64,000 nt of DNA from Lewinellaceae bacterium. Lineage in GTDB: Bacteria > Bacteroidota > Bacteroidia > Chitinophagales > Saprospiraceae. Made by a program: the position numbers and the translations under genes. The notes below the pieces were generated by a model, which was not told the origin of the DNA, searched no databases, and worked only from the letters and a program-made list of their open reading frames with translations. This document shows positions 42,972-51,852 of the stretch, piece by piece; the stretch's first letter is position 1, and each line of letters begins with the position of its first letter. The stretch lies in assembly GCA_020636215.1 (NCBI GenBank), contig JACJYG010000005.1:496001-560000 (forward strand). The letters run 5' to 3'.

Positions 42972-44303
42972 ATGAAGTACAACACCCTAGGCTATACCCC
43001 AAAGTGCCGTATTTATGATTCTTTGCAACAGTTGTTGTCTCCTTCATCTGTTGATGACCTGGCGCCGCCGCCTCATGCCGCCGCGTTGAAAGAAACGCCC
43101 ATCTCCCTTTCTTTACCAGATTTTTCTATTGCTGTTTTCCGCAATGCAGAAAACCTTCCGGCCGAATGGGATAGCCTGCTTCCTAAAGGCCAATTGGTGT
43201 TAAGCCGCGCTTATCTCAATGTGTTCGCTCAGAACCCGCCGGAGGGTATGGGGTTTGCCTATCTGCTGTTTTACAAAGGCCAACATCCGGTAGGGTTGGC
43301 CAGTTGCCAGTTAATGGAATTCAGGGCTCTGCGCCAGATACAGTCGCTTCGCCAACCGGTGAATGGCAAAGCCTCGGAACGGGTGCTACATTGGCTCAAG
43401 CGGAGTATTGCCCGCCGTATCAACACCCGTATTATCATTTGCGGGGCCGCTCAATTTTCCGGGGAATATGCCTTTCTCTTCGATGATCGTAGGGTGCCCC
43501 CAGCTGAACAGGCTGGACTGTTGGAGCAAGCTCTTGGCGAATTGGCCCGGCAACTGGAAGCAGATGGATGGAAACCCAATGGGATAGTGGTCAAAGATTT
43601 CTATTCGGAAACGCGTCCACATCTGAAACCGTTGTCTGATAAGGGGTATACCGCTTGTGCTTTCCAACCCAATATGGTGTTGACTTTGCGGCCTGAATGG
43701 CAGTCTTTTGAAGATTACCTCAACGCCATGTCTTCAAAATATAGAGTCCGCGCCCGCAGAGCTATAAAAAAGCGGAAACAGGCCCGCTTGGAGGAACTCG
43801 ATATGGATGGCGTGCGCCGGTATTCGAAACAGTTGCATGAGCTGTATATTGGAGTAGCCGCTCAGGCAGATTTCAACCTTCTGCAGCTTCCTGCCGAATA
43901 CTTTCTATCCCTGAAGGAGGCGTTCCCTCAGAAGTTTAGAGTTCTGGCCTACTTTCAACAGGATCAACTCATAGGGTTTTGCACTACGCTGCGCAACGGG
44001 CAGGAACTGGAAGCCCACTTTATAGGGTTCCGCCAGGAAGAAAACCGGGAGTTCCAGTTATACCTGAATATGCTCTATGATATGGTTCGCCTGGCCATTG
44101 AAGAAGAAAAGGTGGAACAACTTATCTTTTCCAGAACGGCTATGGAGATCAAAAGCTCAGTAGGAGCGGAACCAAGAGACATGTACTGCTATCTCCGTTA
44201 CCTGAATGGGCCTGTCAATCGTTTGGCGCCCGCCATTGTTCGTCAACTGGAACCCCAAACGGAATGGCGTCAACGCCATCCATTTAGCCAGCAGGAAGAC
44301 TAG
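42972..44303 (+). CDS. GNAT-fold/FemAB-like acyltransferase of unknown substrate
   Basis: Start at the ATG at 42972 (MKYNTLGYTPKCRIYDS); the longer frame starts with TTG. The 443-residue protein has two GNAT-like halves. The second contains YLNAMSSKYRVRARRAIKK, a basic segment typical of FemAB-like and peptidogalycan-type acyltransferases, and AHFIGFRQEENREFQLYLNMLYD, which matches the cofactor-binding region. Such proteins transfer amino-acyl or acyl groups to cell-envelope precursors. No membrane segments are present. It lies 66 bases after the pyrophosphatase-like gene and could be co-transcribed. Confidence 0.7.
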   Translation: MKYNTLGYTPKCRIYDSLQQLLSPSSVDDLAPPPHAAALKETPISLSLPDFSIAVFRNAENLPAEWDSLLPKGQLVLSRAYLNVFAQNPPEGMGFAYLLFYKGQHPVGLASCQLMEFRALRQIQSLRQPVNGKASERVLHWLKRSIARRINTRIIICGAAQFSGEYAFLFDDRRVPPAEQAGLLEQALGELARQLEADGWKPNGIVVKDFYSETRPHLKPLSDKGYTACAFQPNMVLTLRPEWQSFEDYLNAMSSKYRVRARRAIKKRKQARLEELDMDGVRRYSKQLHELYIGVAAQADFNLLQLPAEYFLSLKEAFPQKFRVLAYFQQDQLIGFCTTLRNGQELEAHFIGFRQEENREFQLYLNMLYDMVRLAIEEEKVEQLIFSRTAMEIKSSVGAEPRDMYCYLRYLNGPVNRLAPAIVRQLEPQTEWRQRHPFSQQED

Positions 44304-44322
44304 ATGCCATTTGAAATGACTG

Positions 44323-47300
44323 CTAGCTAAAACGCTTGCCTCTGATCATTACCTTAAAGCCATTGTCATGCTGATGAATATCAATTGCGGCCTGAATGCG
44401 TTGGGCGCGCATGCGGAGATTGGATAAGCCCTGTCCGGATTTGCCATTGATTTTAGCCTTTGGTTCTGCCGCCGTTTTACCATTGTCCTGGATGGAGAGG
44501 AAATATTCCTGCCCGTCGTTAAAGAAACGAATGGTGGCCCGGGTTGCCTTCGAATGTTTGGCGATATTGTTGATCGTTTCCTTGAAAATGAAGTAAAGAT
44601 TCTGGCGTAAGGTCACTGCCATTTTTCGCTGGCGGTCCATTTTACCAATATGCATCTCAAAGGTGATCCCCAGCGGCGTCAGGATCTCGTCGGCATGTTC
44701 CCGCATCCGGTGGATCAGGTCTTCGACCTTATCTTTACGGGAATCGATGGACCAAATCACATCGCTCATTTTGGACATCGCTTTCCGGCTAACCTCTCCA
44801 ATGTTCTGCAGGCGTTCCCGGCTTGGTTCGTCCGAAGCGGTGGCCTGTAAAACATCGGTTTGCATTGCGATGCCAGACAGCAGGCCGCTGACCTCATCGT
44901 GCAGGTCGCTTGATAGTTTGGTGCGGATGCGCTCCATCTCCAGGCGCTGTTCCAGCCGGTATTTGAAAAAGAGATAACCCAGGCCAATAATGCCCAGGGC
45001 GCAAAGGAGAAAAAACCAGGGAGTTTGAGTAAAAGCCGGTTCTACGCAGATGGGCAGGACAAACTCTTCCGTGTTCCAGTTGCCATTGGCGTCGGCGCCC
45101 AGAATATGGAGGGTATATTTTCCGGGCGGCAGTTTGTTGAGTCGGAGGCTGGGCGTCCTGGTGGGATGGGCCCAGGTTTTGTCGTAGCCTTCCAGCCAGG
45201 TCCGGTATTGGTTGCGGCGGGGGCTTTTGTAGTTGGGCAGCGTGTAATGAATGGTAAAATAGCTGTCACCGGGATGGATGGTTAATTCCTGAATGCTGGA
45301 TAGATGGGAATCCTGCACGATGGTGCTGTCCAGCCGGGAATTGTAGCGGGTGATCTTGGTGAGCACTACCTGCGGCGTCTCGCTATTGATCAGCAGGTCT
45401 TCTGTGCGAAAGGCATTGATGCCGTTGACGCCGCCGAAGTAAAAACGGCCATCGGGGCCGTGATAGTAGGAAAAGCGGTTGAATTCGTCGTGGCTCAAGC
45501 CGTCTGTGGTGTAGAAGTTCCGGAAAAGGTTCCGCTTTCGGTCGAAGTAGGAAAGGCCATTGTAGGTGCTGATCCAGTAGTTGCCATCATCGGTGGGTAC
45601 AATGCCGCAAACCGTGTTGCTGGCCAGGCCCTCGTTTCGGCCGTAATGCTGAAAGAGGCCCACCTTGGGGTCGAGGATGTCAAGGCCATCGGTGGTGCCC
45701 AGCCACAACATGCCGGCTTCGTCTTCATGAATAGTGTAAATGATGTCGCTGGAAAGGCTATTCTCCCCTTTTCGGGCCCGGTAAACTTTTGTGAAACGGT
45801 TCTCCCGGTTAATTTGATACAGGCCATTCTCCGTTCCGATCCAGAGTAAGCCTTTACTATCTTCCAGCACAAAATATGGGGTGGCGTTACGAAGGGGGTT
45901 GTTACCCTCCTTATCGGTGAAGGGGTCAAACTTTTCTGTCTTGGGGTTGAAGGAGACCAGCTGTCCTTTGGCATCCGAGGGCTCGGCGCAGAGCCATATA
46001 ATCCCCTGCCGGTCGATGGTAATTGCACTAAACCGGTTCTCGAAATCGTAGGAAGTTAATTTACAGGTATTGGTATTGTATTTATGGAGCTGCCCACCCA
46101 GCGAAGTGAGCCCCTGGCAGGATACCCCCCAAAGGTTGCCATTGTGATCCAGGTGCAGGCCGGTGCCACAGGACATGTCTAAAGGAGCCCCGGTTCGTTC
46201 ATCAATGAGTTGAAGGGTGTCCAGAAAATCGGTTTCAAGGTCTAGCTCATACCATTCTTTTATTTCCCGGGCGAAATATATGAACCGCTTCCCATCACTA
46301 TCAATCCCGCGCATTACCGCGCCGCGCTTGTCCTGGCTAAAATCTTCAGCCAGATAGGTTTCTACTTTCGACTGCCGGTTTTGGACAATCTTCAGTCCGG
46401 TATCGATCCCGAGAAACAAGGTTTGAAAAAAATCCTTGCCATATAGGCTGACGATGTAACGACTGACATTCAGCAAATAGCTGAAATCGATTACCTGGCC
46501 GTCTTTTCGGACACAGGCCATCTTCTGAAGTGGGTATATATCTTTGGCCTGATCGGAGGCGGCCAGGATGATGTTGCCCTTCTTGTCCTCCCATATACTT
46601 GTGTAATAGGTGTTCTCAGAAAGGCCGGGCGCCAATTCCATTCGGTTTTCCTCGGGTTTATACAGGAAGACTCCGCGCTGGCCCTGCAAAGAGAACCATA
46701 CCTTGCCATTTTGGCCCTGGTGTAAAAAGTAAGCCGTGCCGGGGTAAGTATCCGTGAAATCCAGGCCATCCAGATCCTCGGACTTGAACAAATGCAATAA
46801 CTGGCCATCGGCAGAGAGCAAGCGTAGCCCTTTTTCACTATCGTTGATCAGGAACTGGCCATTCTGAAGCTGCAATAAATGGACAACGACACTCTTTTCG
46901 TGGTGATGTTCATTAATAGAGGTGATCTTTGCGAAGCGGTTGCCATCCAGGTAGCGGTAAATGTTGGTGGCTCTTTCACTGATCGACACGATCAGGATTT
47001 CACCCTTGGGGTTAACCGTTACCAAGCGAGGAAAGCCTTCGATCCCGGACTCAGGCAGTAGGGTGACCGTCTGCCTTTGGAGGGTTTCCGGATTGAGGAT
47101 GTCGAAAAGGCCATAGGTCGAACGGTAAGTAATGACAATATTGCCTTTTTTGTCGAGCTTTAAGCGGCGGATATTGGAGTCGGCAATTTGCCGGTTGTTG
47201 TTGGGGTGGTTGTTAAAAACGATAAACTCATAGCCATCAAAGCGGTTCAACCCATTGGGAGTGCCCAACCAGACGAGGCCCTGGTCGGTCTGTAAAATAT

Positions 47301-47460
47301 CTGTTATCAAGCGGTCGGACAAGCCGTCATTGACGGAGTAGTATTCAACCGGCAACACCCTTTCCTGTGCTGCCAGCTTGCTTGCTGTCAGGCATAACGA
47401 TAGAAAAAGGCACAGAAGAAGCGCTATGCCTTTAGATATTACCTCCCTACAGTATTGCAT
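44323..47460 (-). CDS. Propeller sensor histidine kinase (HisKA_3 type)
   Basis: Start set at the ATG at 47460 (MQYCREVISKGIALLLCLFL), because the frame at 47475 starts with TTG. The 1045-residue protein has a signal peptide, two seven-bladed Reg_prop propellers (about 35-690, with repeats ending LWIGTENGL and WLGTTDGL), a Y_Y_Y-like domain (about 710-790), one membrane helix (about 805-825), and a HisKA_3 dimerisation domain with the phospho-accepting His854 in SSDLHDEVSG. The HATPase domain closes with GQGLSNLRMRAQRI. It is a LytS/NarX-type kinase and belongs with the response regulator encoded 60 bases upstream on the same strand. Such pairs in Bacteroidota respond to periplasmic ligands; the ligand here is unknown. 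Confidence 0.92.
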   Translation of the reverse strand: MQYCREVISKGIALLLCLFLSLCLTASKLAAQERVLPVEYYSVNDGLSDRLITDILQTDQGLVWLGTPNGLNRFDGYEFIVFNNHPNNNRQIADSNIRRLKLDKKGNIVITYRSTYGLFDILNPETLQRQTVTLLPESGIEGFPRLVTVNPKGEILIVSISERATNIYRYLDGNRFAKITSINEHHHEKSVVVHLLQLQNGQFLINDSEKGLRLLSADGQLLHLFKSEDLDGLDFTDTYPGTAYFLHQGQNGKVWFSLQGQRGVFLYKPEENRMELAPGLSENTYYTSIWEDKKGNIILAASDQAKDIYPLQKMACVRKDGQVIDFSYLLNVSRYIVSLYGKDFFQTLFLGIDTGLKIVQNRQSKVETYLAEDFSQDKRGAVMRGIDSDGKRFIYFAREIKEWYELDLETDFLDTLQLIDERTGAPLDMSCGTGLHLDHNGNLWGVSCQGLTSLGGQLHKYNTNTCKLTSYDFENRFSAITIDRQGIIWLCAEPSDAKGQLVSFNPKTEKFDPFTDKEGNNPLRNATPYFVLEDSKGLLWIGTENGLYQINRENRFTKVYRARKGENSLSSDIIYTIHEDEAGMLWLGTTDGLDILDPKVGLFQHYGRNEGLASNTVCGIVPTDDGNYWISTYNGLSYFDRKRNLFRNFYTTDGLSHDEFNRFSYYHGPDGRFYFGGVNGINAFRTEDLLINSETPQVVLTKITRYNSRLDSTIVQDSHLSSIQELTIHPGDSYFTIHYTLPNYKSPRRNQYRTWLEGYDKTWAHPTRTPSLRLNKLPPGKYTLHILGADANGNWNTEEFVLPICVEPAFTQTPWFFLLCALGIIGLGYLFFKYRLEQRLEMERIRTKLSSDLHDEVSGLLSGIAMQTDVLQATASDEPSRERLQNIGEVSRKAMSKMSDVIWSIDSRKDKVEDLIHRMREHADEILTPLGITFEMHIGKMDRQRKMAVTLRQNLYFIFKETINNIAKHSKATRATIRFFNDGQEYFLSIQDNGKTAAEPKAKINGKSGQGLSNLRMRAQRIQAAIDIHQHDNGFKVMIRGKRFS

Positions 47461-47520
47461 TGGGCCAGATGCCAAATAATTATGATTGCTACCTCAGTCC
47501 GCAATTTATTAAAAATTAAG

Positions 47521-48150
47521 CTAAATTTCGCCATCCATACGCTTGCGAATGACTTCTGCCTTACTATTCACCTGTAATTTGCGGTAAATCTTTTTGATAT
47601 GGTCGCGCACCGTCTCCACCGAGATCAGGTATTTGTCGGCGATCAGCTTGTAGCTCAATCCGTCGACCAGGCCCTGAACGATCTGCTCCTGCCGCCCGGT
47701 GAGTATCTGGTCCTCATCGGTATCTCGTTTGGGGGAGAAATGGTCGATCACTTTGCGGGCGATGGAGGGGGACATGTACGAGCCGCCCTGATGGACCGTA
47801 AGGATGGCTTCTTTAACGGAATGAATACTGCTGCGTTTTACAAGATAGGAATCCGCACCGGCGCAAAGGGCTTTAAAGATCCGGTCGGAATCGTCGTAAG
47901 ATGTCAGCATGATGATATCGGCGTTCGGGCGTTTTCCTTTGAGCAGGCGGATACCCTCCAGCCCGGATAAGCCGGGCAGCCCAATATCCAGCAACATTAC
48001 GTCAACTTCAAGCCCGCCTTCCAACAATTCCAGGAATTCTTCCACCGACCCTGCCGACTGAACCTGCTGAAACTCTGGTTGTGTGCCGAAAAATTGCTCC
48101 AGGCTTTCCCGGAACATTTTCTCATCTTCTATAATTCCAAGATTGATCAT
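47521..48150 (-). CDS. NarL/FixJ family response regulator with LuxR-type HTH
   Basis: A 209-residue cytoplasmic regulator. The receiver has the acidic pair EDE at 8-10, phospho-acceptor Asp55 in MLLDIGLPG and the conserved lysine in the final loop. The C-terminal LuxR-type helix-turn-helix runs about 145-205 (LTGRQEQIVQGLVDG, VETVRDHIKKIYRKL). It precedes the propeller kinase in the same direction with a 60-base gap, an arrangement that indicates a cognate pair. Targets are unknown. Confidence 0.93.
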   Translation of the reverse strand: MINLGIIEDEKMFRESLEQFFGTQPEFQQVQSAGSVEEFLELLEGGLEVDVMLLDIGLPGLSGLEGIRLLKGKRPNADIIMLTSYDDSDRIFKALCAGADSYLVKRSSIHSVKEAILTVHQGGSYMSPSIARKVIDHFSPKRDTDEDQILTGRQEQIVQGLVDGLSYKLIADKYLISVETVRDHIKKIYRKLQVNSKAEVIRKRMDGEI

Positions 48151-48408
48151 GGCTTATACCCTTCCTTTTTTGAATTCAGGCATTGGATGTTAAACCAACC
48201 CCTGGCCTATTACAGCCAGCACAAGTAATAATGCGAAAATTACAATTTTTTCACCATTCATAATGGCGCCTGCCCGGCAAAACGAGTTCTGTTAACAGCC
48301 GTCCATGGATGCCTCTCTTAAAAATAGTAACCAAAAACATTTATTTTTGCGACAATAGCCAGGTGCAGTTTTGCCATTTGGAATAAAATTTCGATTTTAC
48401 CCTCCAGG

Positions 48409-48438
48409 GTTGAAAAATTCTTCGCGTCGGTAGATTTC
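48409..48438 (+). promoter_or_regulatory. Candidate promoter of fabH
   Basis: GTTG at 48409-48412 and TAGATTTC at 48431-48438 are separated by 18 bases and resemble the Bacteroidota -33/-7 elements (TTTG, TAnnTTTG) with one mismatch each. The predicted start of transcription is about 15 bases before the fabH ATG. Confidence 0.4.
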
Positions 48439-48460
48439 AAAAAATACAAAATACAAATCT

Positions 48461-49528
48461 ATGTTGCGTTCAAAAATCGGTGGCATCGGCTACTACGTTC
48501 CCGAGAAGGTGGTCACCAACCATGATCTCACAAAAATGATGGACACGACGGATGAGTGGGTCCAGGAGCGTACCGGCATTGTGGAGCGCCGTTATGGGAA
48601 GAAACACGAGGAAACGACCACGACCATGGCTGCCCGGGCGGCTGAAATTGCGATTGAGCGGGCGGGCATCCAAAAGGAGGAAGTGGATTTTATCATTTTC
48701 GCCACCCTTAGCCCTGATTATTATTTCCCGGGCTGTGGTGTCCTGTTGCAGCGTGAATTGGGCATCACGGGTAACGAAGCCGGCGCACTGGATATCCGCA
48801 ACCAATGTTCGGGCTTTCTCTACGGCCTTTCGGTGGCTGACCAGTTTGTCCGTACCGGCATGTACAAAAATGTATTGCTGGTCGGTGCGGAAATGCATTC
48901 GATGGGCCTGGACTTCAGCACCCGCGGCCGCAACGTTACCGTTATCTTCGGCGATGGCGCCGGAGCAGTAGTGCTGCAACCAACAGAAGAAGACAACCAG
49001 GGAATACTCACCACCTGCCTGCATTCCAATGGCGCATATGCAGAAAAACTGGCCTTTATTAACCCCGGGGCGCATGGCGGCTACCACGCCAGCTATCAGG
49101 AAGAAGAAGTTGACTATGGTTACCCGGACGTGGAATTCGGGGAGATGTTTATCACTCAGCGCATGATGGACGAAGGCATGCTCTTTCCCTACATGGATGG
49201 CCCGTTCGTATTCAAAATGGCGGTACAGAAATTTCCGGAAGTCATCATGGAAGCCCTGGAAAAAGCCGGGCAGAAAAAAGAAGACATAAATATGTTCGTT
49301 CCGCACCAGGCCAACCTCCGCATCAGCCAGTTCGTCCAGCGGCGCCTGGGCTTGCGCGATGACCAGGTCTGGAACAATATTCAAAAATTTGGCAATACGA
49401 CGGCCGCTTCCATCCCTATTGCGCTGTGCGAAGCCTACGAAGCCGGCGCCATCAAACCAGGTGACCTGGTCTGCTTGGCCGCTTTTGGCAGTGGCTTCAC
49501 CTGGGGCGCAGCACTGCTGCGCTGGTAA
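48461..49528 (+). CDS. fabH: 3-Oxoacyl-ACP synthase III (FabH-type)
   Basis: A 355-residue thiolase-fold condensing enzyme with the full triad: Cys116 in RNQCSGF, His282 in PHQANLRI and Asn312 in GNTTAAS. The N-terminal segment IGYYVPEKVVTNHDL and GFTWGAALLRW end are typical. It starts fatty-acid or polyketide-like synthesis by condensing an acyl-CoA with malonyl-ACP. The gene is alone, flanked by a divergent response regulator and a DUF6794 gene, and is not in a fab cluster, so a role in a secondary chain such as a pigment cannot be excluded. Confidence 0.93.
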   Translation: MLRSKIGGIGYYVPEKVVTNHDLTKMMDTTDEWVQERTGIVERRYGKKHEETTTTMAARAAEIAIERAGIQKEEVDFIIFATLSPDYYFPGCGVLLQRELGITGNEAGALDIRNQCSGFLYGLSVADQFVRTGMYKNVLLVGAEMHSMGLDFSTRGRNVTVIFGDGAGAVVLQPTEEDNQGILTTCLHSNGAYAEKLAFINPGAHGGYHASYQEEEVDYGYPDVEFGEMFITQRMMDEGMLFPYMDGPFVFKMAVQKFPEVIMEALEKAGQKKEDINMFVPHQANLRISQFVQRRLGLRDDQVWNNIQKFGNTTAASIPIALCEAYEAGAIKPGDLVCLAAFGSGFTWGAALLRW

Positions 49529-49665
49529 CTCAGGCCAATCCTTACGAAAGTTGTATTAACTTTTTCATAGCACATTATTTTTGGCGCCCGCCTCTTCCGG
49601 CGGGCCTTTTTATATCCCCCACTGTGCTGCGCATCCGCTTGATTCCAGAATCTGATACAATATTT

Positions 49666-49673
49666 TAATTTTG
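49666..49673 (+). promoter_or_regulatory. Candidate -7 box for the DUF6794 gene
   Basis: TAATTTTG fits TAnnTTTG exactly; the nearest TTG upstream is 24 bases away, longer than the usual spacing. Transcription would start near 49680, right at a structured leader. Confidence 0.35.
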
Positions 49674-49681
49674 CAGGTAGT

Positions 49682-49734
49682 TCTATGGACGATTAACCTC
49701 GCCATCGGGCAATACCCCGACGTTTATCCATAGA
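49682..49734 (+). promoter_or_regulatory. Structured leader candidate upstream of the DUF6794 gene
   Basis: TCTATGGA (49682-49689) pairs perfectly with TCCATAGA (49727-49734) and encloses a smaller stem, TCGGG/CCCGA, around 49704-49719. The CGATTAAC sequence occurs just inside the first arm and again near 49739. The structure begins at the predicted transcript start and ends about 24 bases before the ATG. It may be a regulatory leader; no known riboswitch class fits by eye. Confidence 0.35.
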
Positions 49735-49757
49735 CACAACGATTAACGACAAACATC

Positions 49758-50294
49758 ATGAAGGGAAAAATGTGGTTTGCATTGCTGGCTTTGGTATTCC
49801 TGATAACCGGCCAGTCCTGGGGGCAGAAACCTCCGGAAACGGAAAAAGAATTTGACGAAGGGTATCAGAACCGTATTGGGCTGGAATACATCGACGGGGT
49901 ATATATCCCCAAAGACCTGAGCGACGCCCTCGTCCAACTCAATAAGCTGGTCGACCGCGATTCCAAGGCCAGTTTCAAGAGTGTTCCCGAAGAGGAGGCC
50001 GTCCACAAACTCTTTTTCAGCCTCGGCCGTTGGATCACCCGCAACTGGGGTTTTTACGAAGGCTCCCGCCTGTCGAATTCCATTCGGCAATTGGGCGTCT
50101 ACCACCCTGAAGATATGGCGGTGCTCATCATCCGCTCCTTTCACCGCAGCCTCAACCAGCAACCCATCGACGTTAAAGGGCAGGTAGCGGCCATTCAGGC
50201 GGAACAAAAAAAACGCCTGGAAGAACGCATCCATAATGGCACTATTCTTTACGAAGAAAAGAAACAGTTGAAGAAGGATACGTTGGACCGGTGA
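49758..50294 (+). CDS. Secreted DUF6794-like protein
   Basis: A 178-residue protein with a signal peptide (MKGKMWFALLALVFLITG) and predicted cleavage before QKPPETEKEFDEGYQNR. The core holds IPKDLSDALVQLNKLVD, WGFYEGSRLSNSIRQLGVYHPEDM and IIRSFHRSLN, the conserved segments I associate with DUF6794 proteins. The C-terminal 50 residues form a charged helix. Function is not known; the helical core with conserved Trp/Tyr/Arg may bind another envelope protein. Confidence 0.7.
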   Translation: MKGKMWFALLALVFLITGQSWGQKPPETEKEFDEGYQNRIGLEYIDGVYIPKDLSDALVQLNKLVDRDSKASFKSVPEEEAVHKLFFSLGRWITRNWGFYEGSRLSNSIRQLGVYHPEDMAVLIIRSFHRSLNQQPIDVKGQVAAIQAEQKKRLEERIHNGTILYEEKKQLKKDTLDR

Positions 50295-50405
50295 GGGGTG
50301 AAGGTGTAAATGTGGGTAAGGCCCTGGGCAGAAATACATAGATACCCATCGAAATAGGCAGAAATGCTTTGGAAACGTGCGCTATGCCTGGGGCCGGACT
50401 GCATG

Positions 50406-51467
50406 CTAAGGCCTCAAAAGCGACAGGGCTGCCTTCATATACCCCATGGCGTAGGCCATGCCCGCATACCATGGTGCATCGCAGGCCATCTGAGGTGTAT
50501 GGTCGGGTATCAATACCCCATCGAAATTGTTCTTCTTTAAAATTTTCAGAACCTCGATCATATCGATGTCGCCATCATCCACAAAGGCCTCCCGATAATG
50601 GGGCACTTTGCCTACAACATTTCTGAAATGGATATAAGCGATTCTACCCTGTTGGCTGTAGATATCGGTTGCTTCATATACATCGCCCTCGGTCATTTCA
50701 GCAATAGAGCCTAAACAGAATTCCAGATTGTTCGAAGGGCTGGGGTTCATATCAATCAATTTTTGGTACATACCTGGTTGATAGACCAATCGGGGCGTAT
50801 TGCGTATATATGGCAATGGCGGGTCATCTGGATGCGCCGCCATTTTCACCCCGGCTTCCTCCGCTACGGGCAGGATCTCGTCCAAAAAGTATTGCAAACG
50901 ACTCCAAAGCTCCTCGTGGCCGATTTTAGGTAAGGCCCCTTCAGGAGCATTTTCGTCATAGGCCATGTTCCATACCATCCCGTTGGGGATGGGGGTATCA
51001 TCGCCACCCTCCATACCCACTGAAATCGCTTCGCCCCGGGCATAGGGCCCTTTAATTCTGCCAGCCACACCGGCCAATGAGAAATTATACCCGAAAATGG
51101 GGATGCCTGCCTTACCTACATTACGAATCAGTTGTTTCAGGTTGGCCATCTGATGTTGTTTCTTGGGGCCGTCCAATAGGATGTCGTGCCAATGGGCGGG
51201 ATCAAAATTTTCAATGGCCTCCAGTTCTAATTCGTGGCCGTTGATGGCCTTTTTTATGGCCGCTAATTCTTCATAGGGCCAGATCTCGTCGGGGTTTCCT
51301 GCTCTTCCCCAACCGGCTTTGCCACCAACAGGTTGGTCGGCGCTGTCTTTGTTGTGGCCGAAATAGTCCACCAAATGAATTACTAAGTGGGTAGCGCCAC
51401 ATTGTTTTGCAAACCTGTAATGCTGGCCATTCAGCATGTGCCGGTATAAACCAAATCCTAATTTCAT
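50406..51467 (-). CDS. uxuA: Mannonate dehydratase (UxuA)
   Basis: Start chosen at the ATG at 51467 (MKLGFGLYRHMLNGQHYRF) over a longer frame. The 353-residue TIM-barrel protein matches UxuA in length and has the aligned metal-binding residues in KMAAHPDDPPLP, the FCLGSIAEM segment and the IHFRNV and DGDIDM motifs near the C-terminus. UxuA dehydrates D-mannonate to 2-keto-3-deoxy-D-gluconate in the cytoplasm with a divalent metal. It closes the GH38 locus. No glucuronate isomerase (UxaC) or fructuronate reductase lies next to it, so the mannonate may arise from mannose rather than glucuronate (inference). Confidence 0.9.
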   Translation of the reverse strand: MKLGFGLYRHMLNGQHYRFAKQCGATHLVIHLVDYFGHNKDSADQPVGGKAGWGRAGNPDEIWPYEELAAIKKAINGHELELEAIENFDPAHWHDILLDGPKKQHQMANLKQLIRNVGKAGIPIFGYNFSLAGVAGRIKGPYARGEAISVGMEGGDDTPIPNGMVWNMAYDENAPEGALPKIGHEELWSRLQYFLDEILPVAEEAGVKMAAHPDDPPLPYIRNTPRLVYQPGMYQKLIDMNPSPSNNLEFCLGSIAEMTEGDVYEATDIYSQQGRIAYIHFRNVVGKVPHYREAFVDDGDIDMIEVLKILKKNNFDGVLIPDHTPQMACDAPWYAGMAYAMGYMKAALSLLRP

Positions 51468-51510
51468 ATAACAAGCTTTAGCATTTAAGCACATTCCCTC
51501 CTTTTGAGCC

Positions 51511-51739
51511 CTACTTCACAATTACCTTTTCACCATAAAACTTCGTTGCAATCAATCGCTCCCCTTCATAGGCCGCAAAAGATTTAGGGTCCAGTTGAAT
51601 GCCGAACGTACGGTTGTTCCATCGCATAGTATTCGGGGTCGGCTGGCGTGTAGCTTTGCTGCCCATACAGCGGGCAACCTAGTGCAATGAAAACTATTGC
51701 TGCCAAGCTCAGCCAAATTTTGTCAGGGTTGATTCTCAT
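51511..51739 (-). pseudogene. Frameshifted remnant of a small secreted-protein gene
   Basis: Reading the minus strand from the ATG at 51739 gives a signal sequence MRINPDKIWLSLAAIVFIAL, then GQQSYTPADPEYYAME, and stops at TAA (51584-51586) after 51 residues. In another frame from about codon 38 the text continues RWNNRTFGIQLDPKSF and YEGERLIATKFYGEKVIVK to a TAG at 51511-51513. The total length is 229 bases, not a multiple of three, so one base has been gained or two lost, or a larger middle part was deleted. Parent family not recognised. It sits between the short-chain dehydrogenase and uxuA on the same strand. Confidence 0.55.
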
Positions 51740-51795
51740 GGTTGCATTAAATTTAGAACGTTCTTCCGTTGTATGAGCACTCCGTTTTAAACCAA

Positions 51796-51807
51796 CTTAA
51801 CCGGTTT
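51796..51807 (-). promoter_or_regulatory. LacI-type operator candidate upstream of the remnant and uxuA
   Basis: TTAACCGGTTTA shares the core AACCGGTT and ten of twelve palindromic bases with the site at 57563-57574. It lies 57 bases before the remnant's ATG, in the 113-base gap after the dehydrogenase gene. A central CG flanked by symmetric arms is typical of LacI/GalR-type operators. It suggests an internal promoter controlling the uxuA end of the locus. Confidence 0.5.
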
Positions 51808-51852
51808 AGTAAAAAAGTCAGGAAAAGTAAGAACAAGCGAGCGACAATCTGC

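Noticed and set aside
48342..48349. TATTTTTG as the fabH promoter
   Set aside because: It has no -33 partner and lies 112 bases from the gene, while a better-spaced pair is at 48409-48438.
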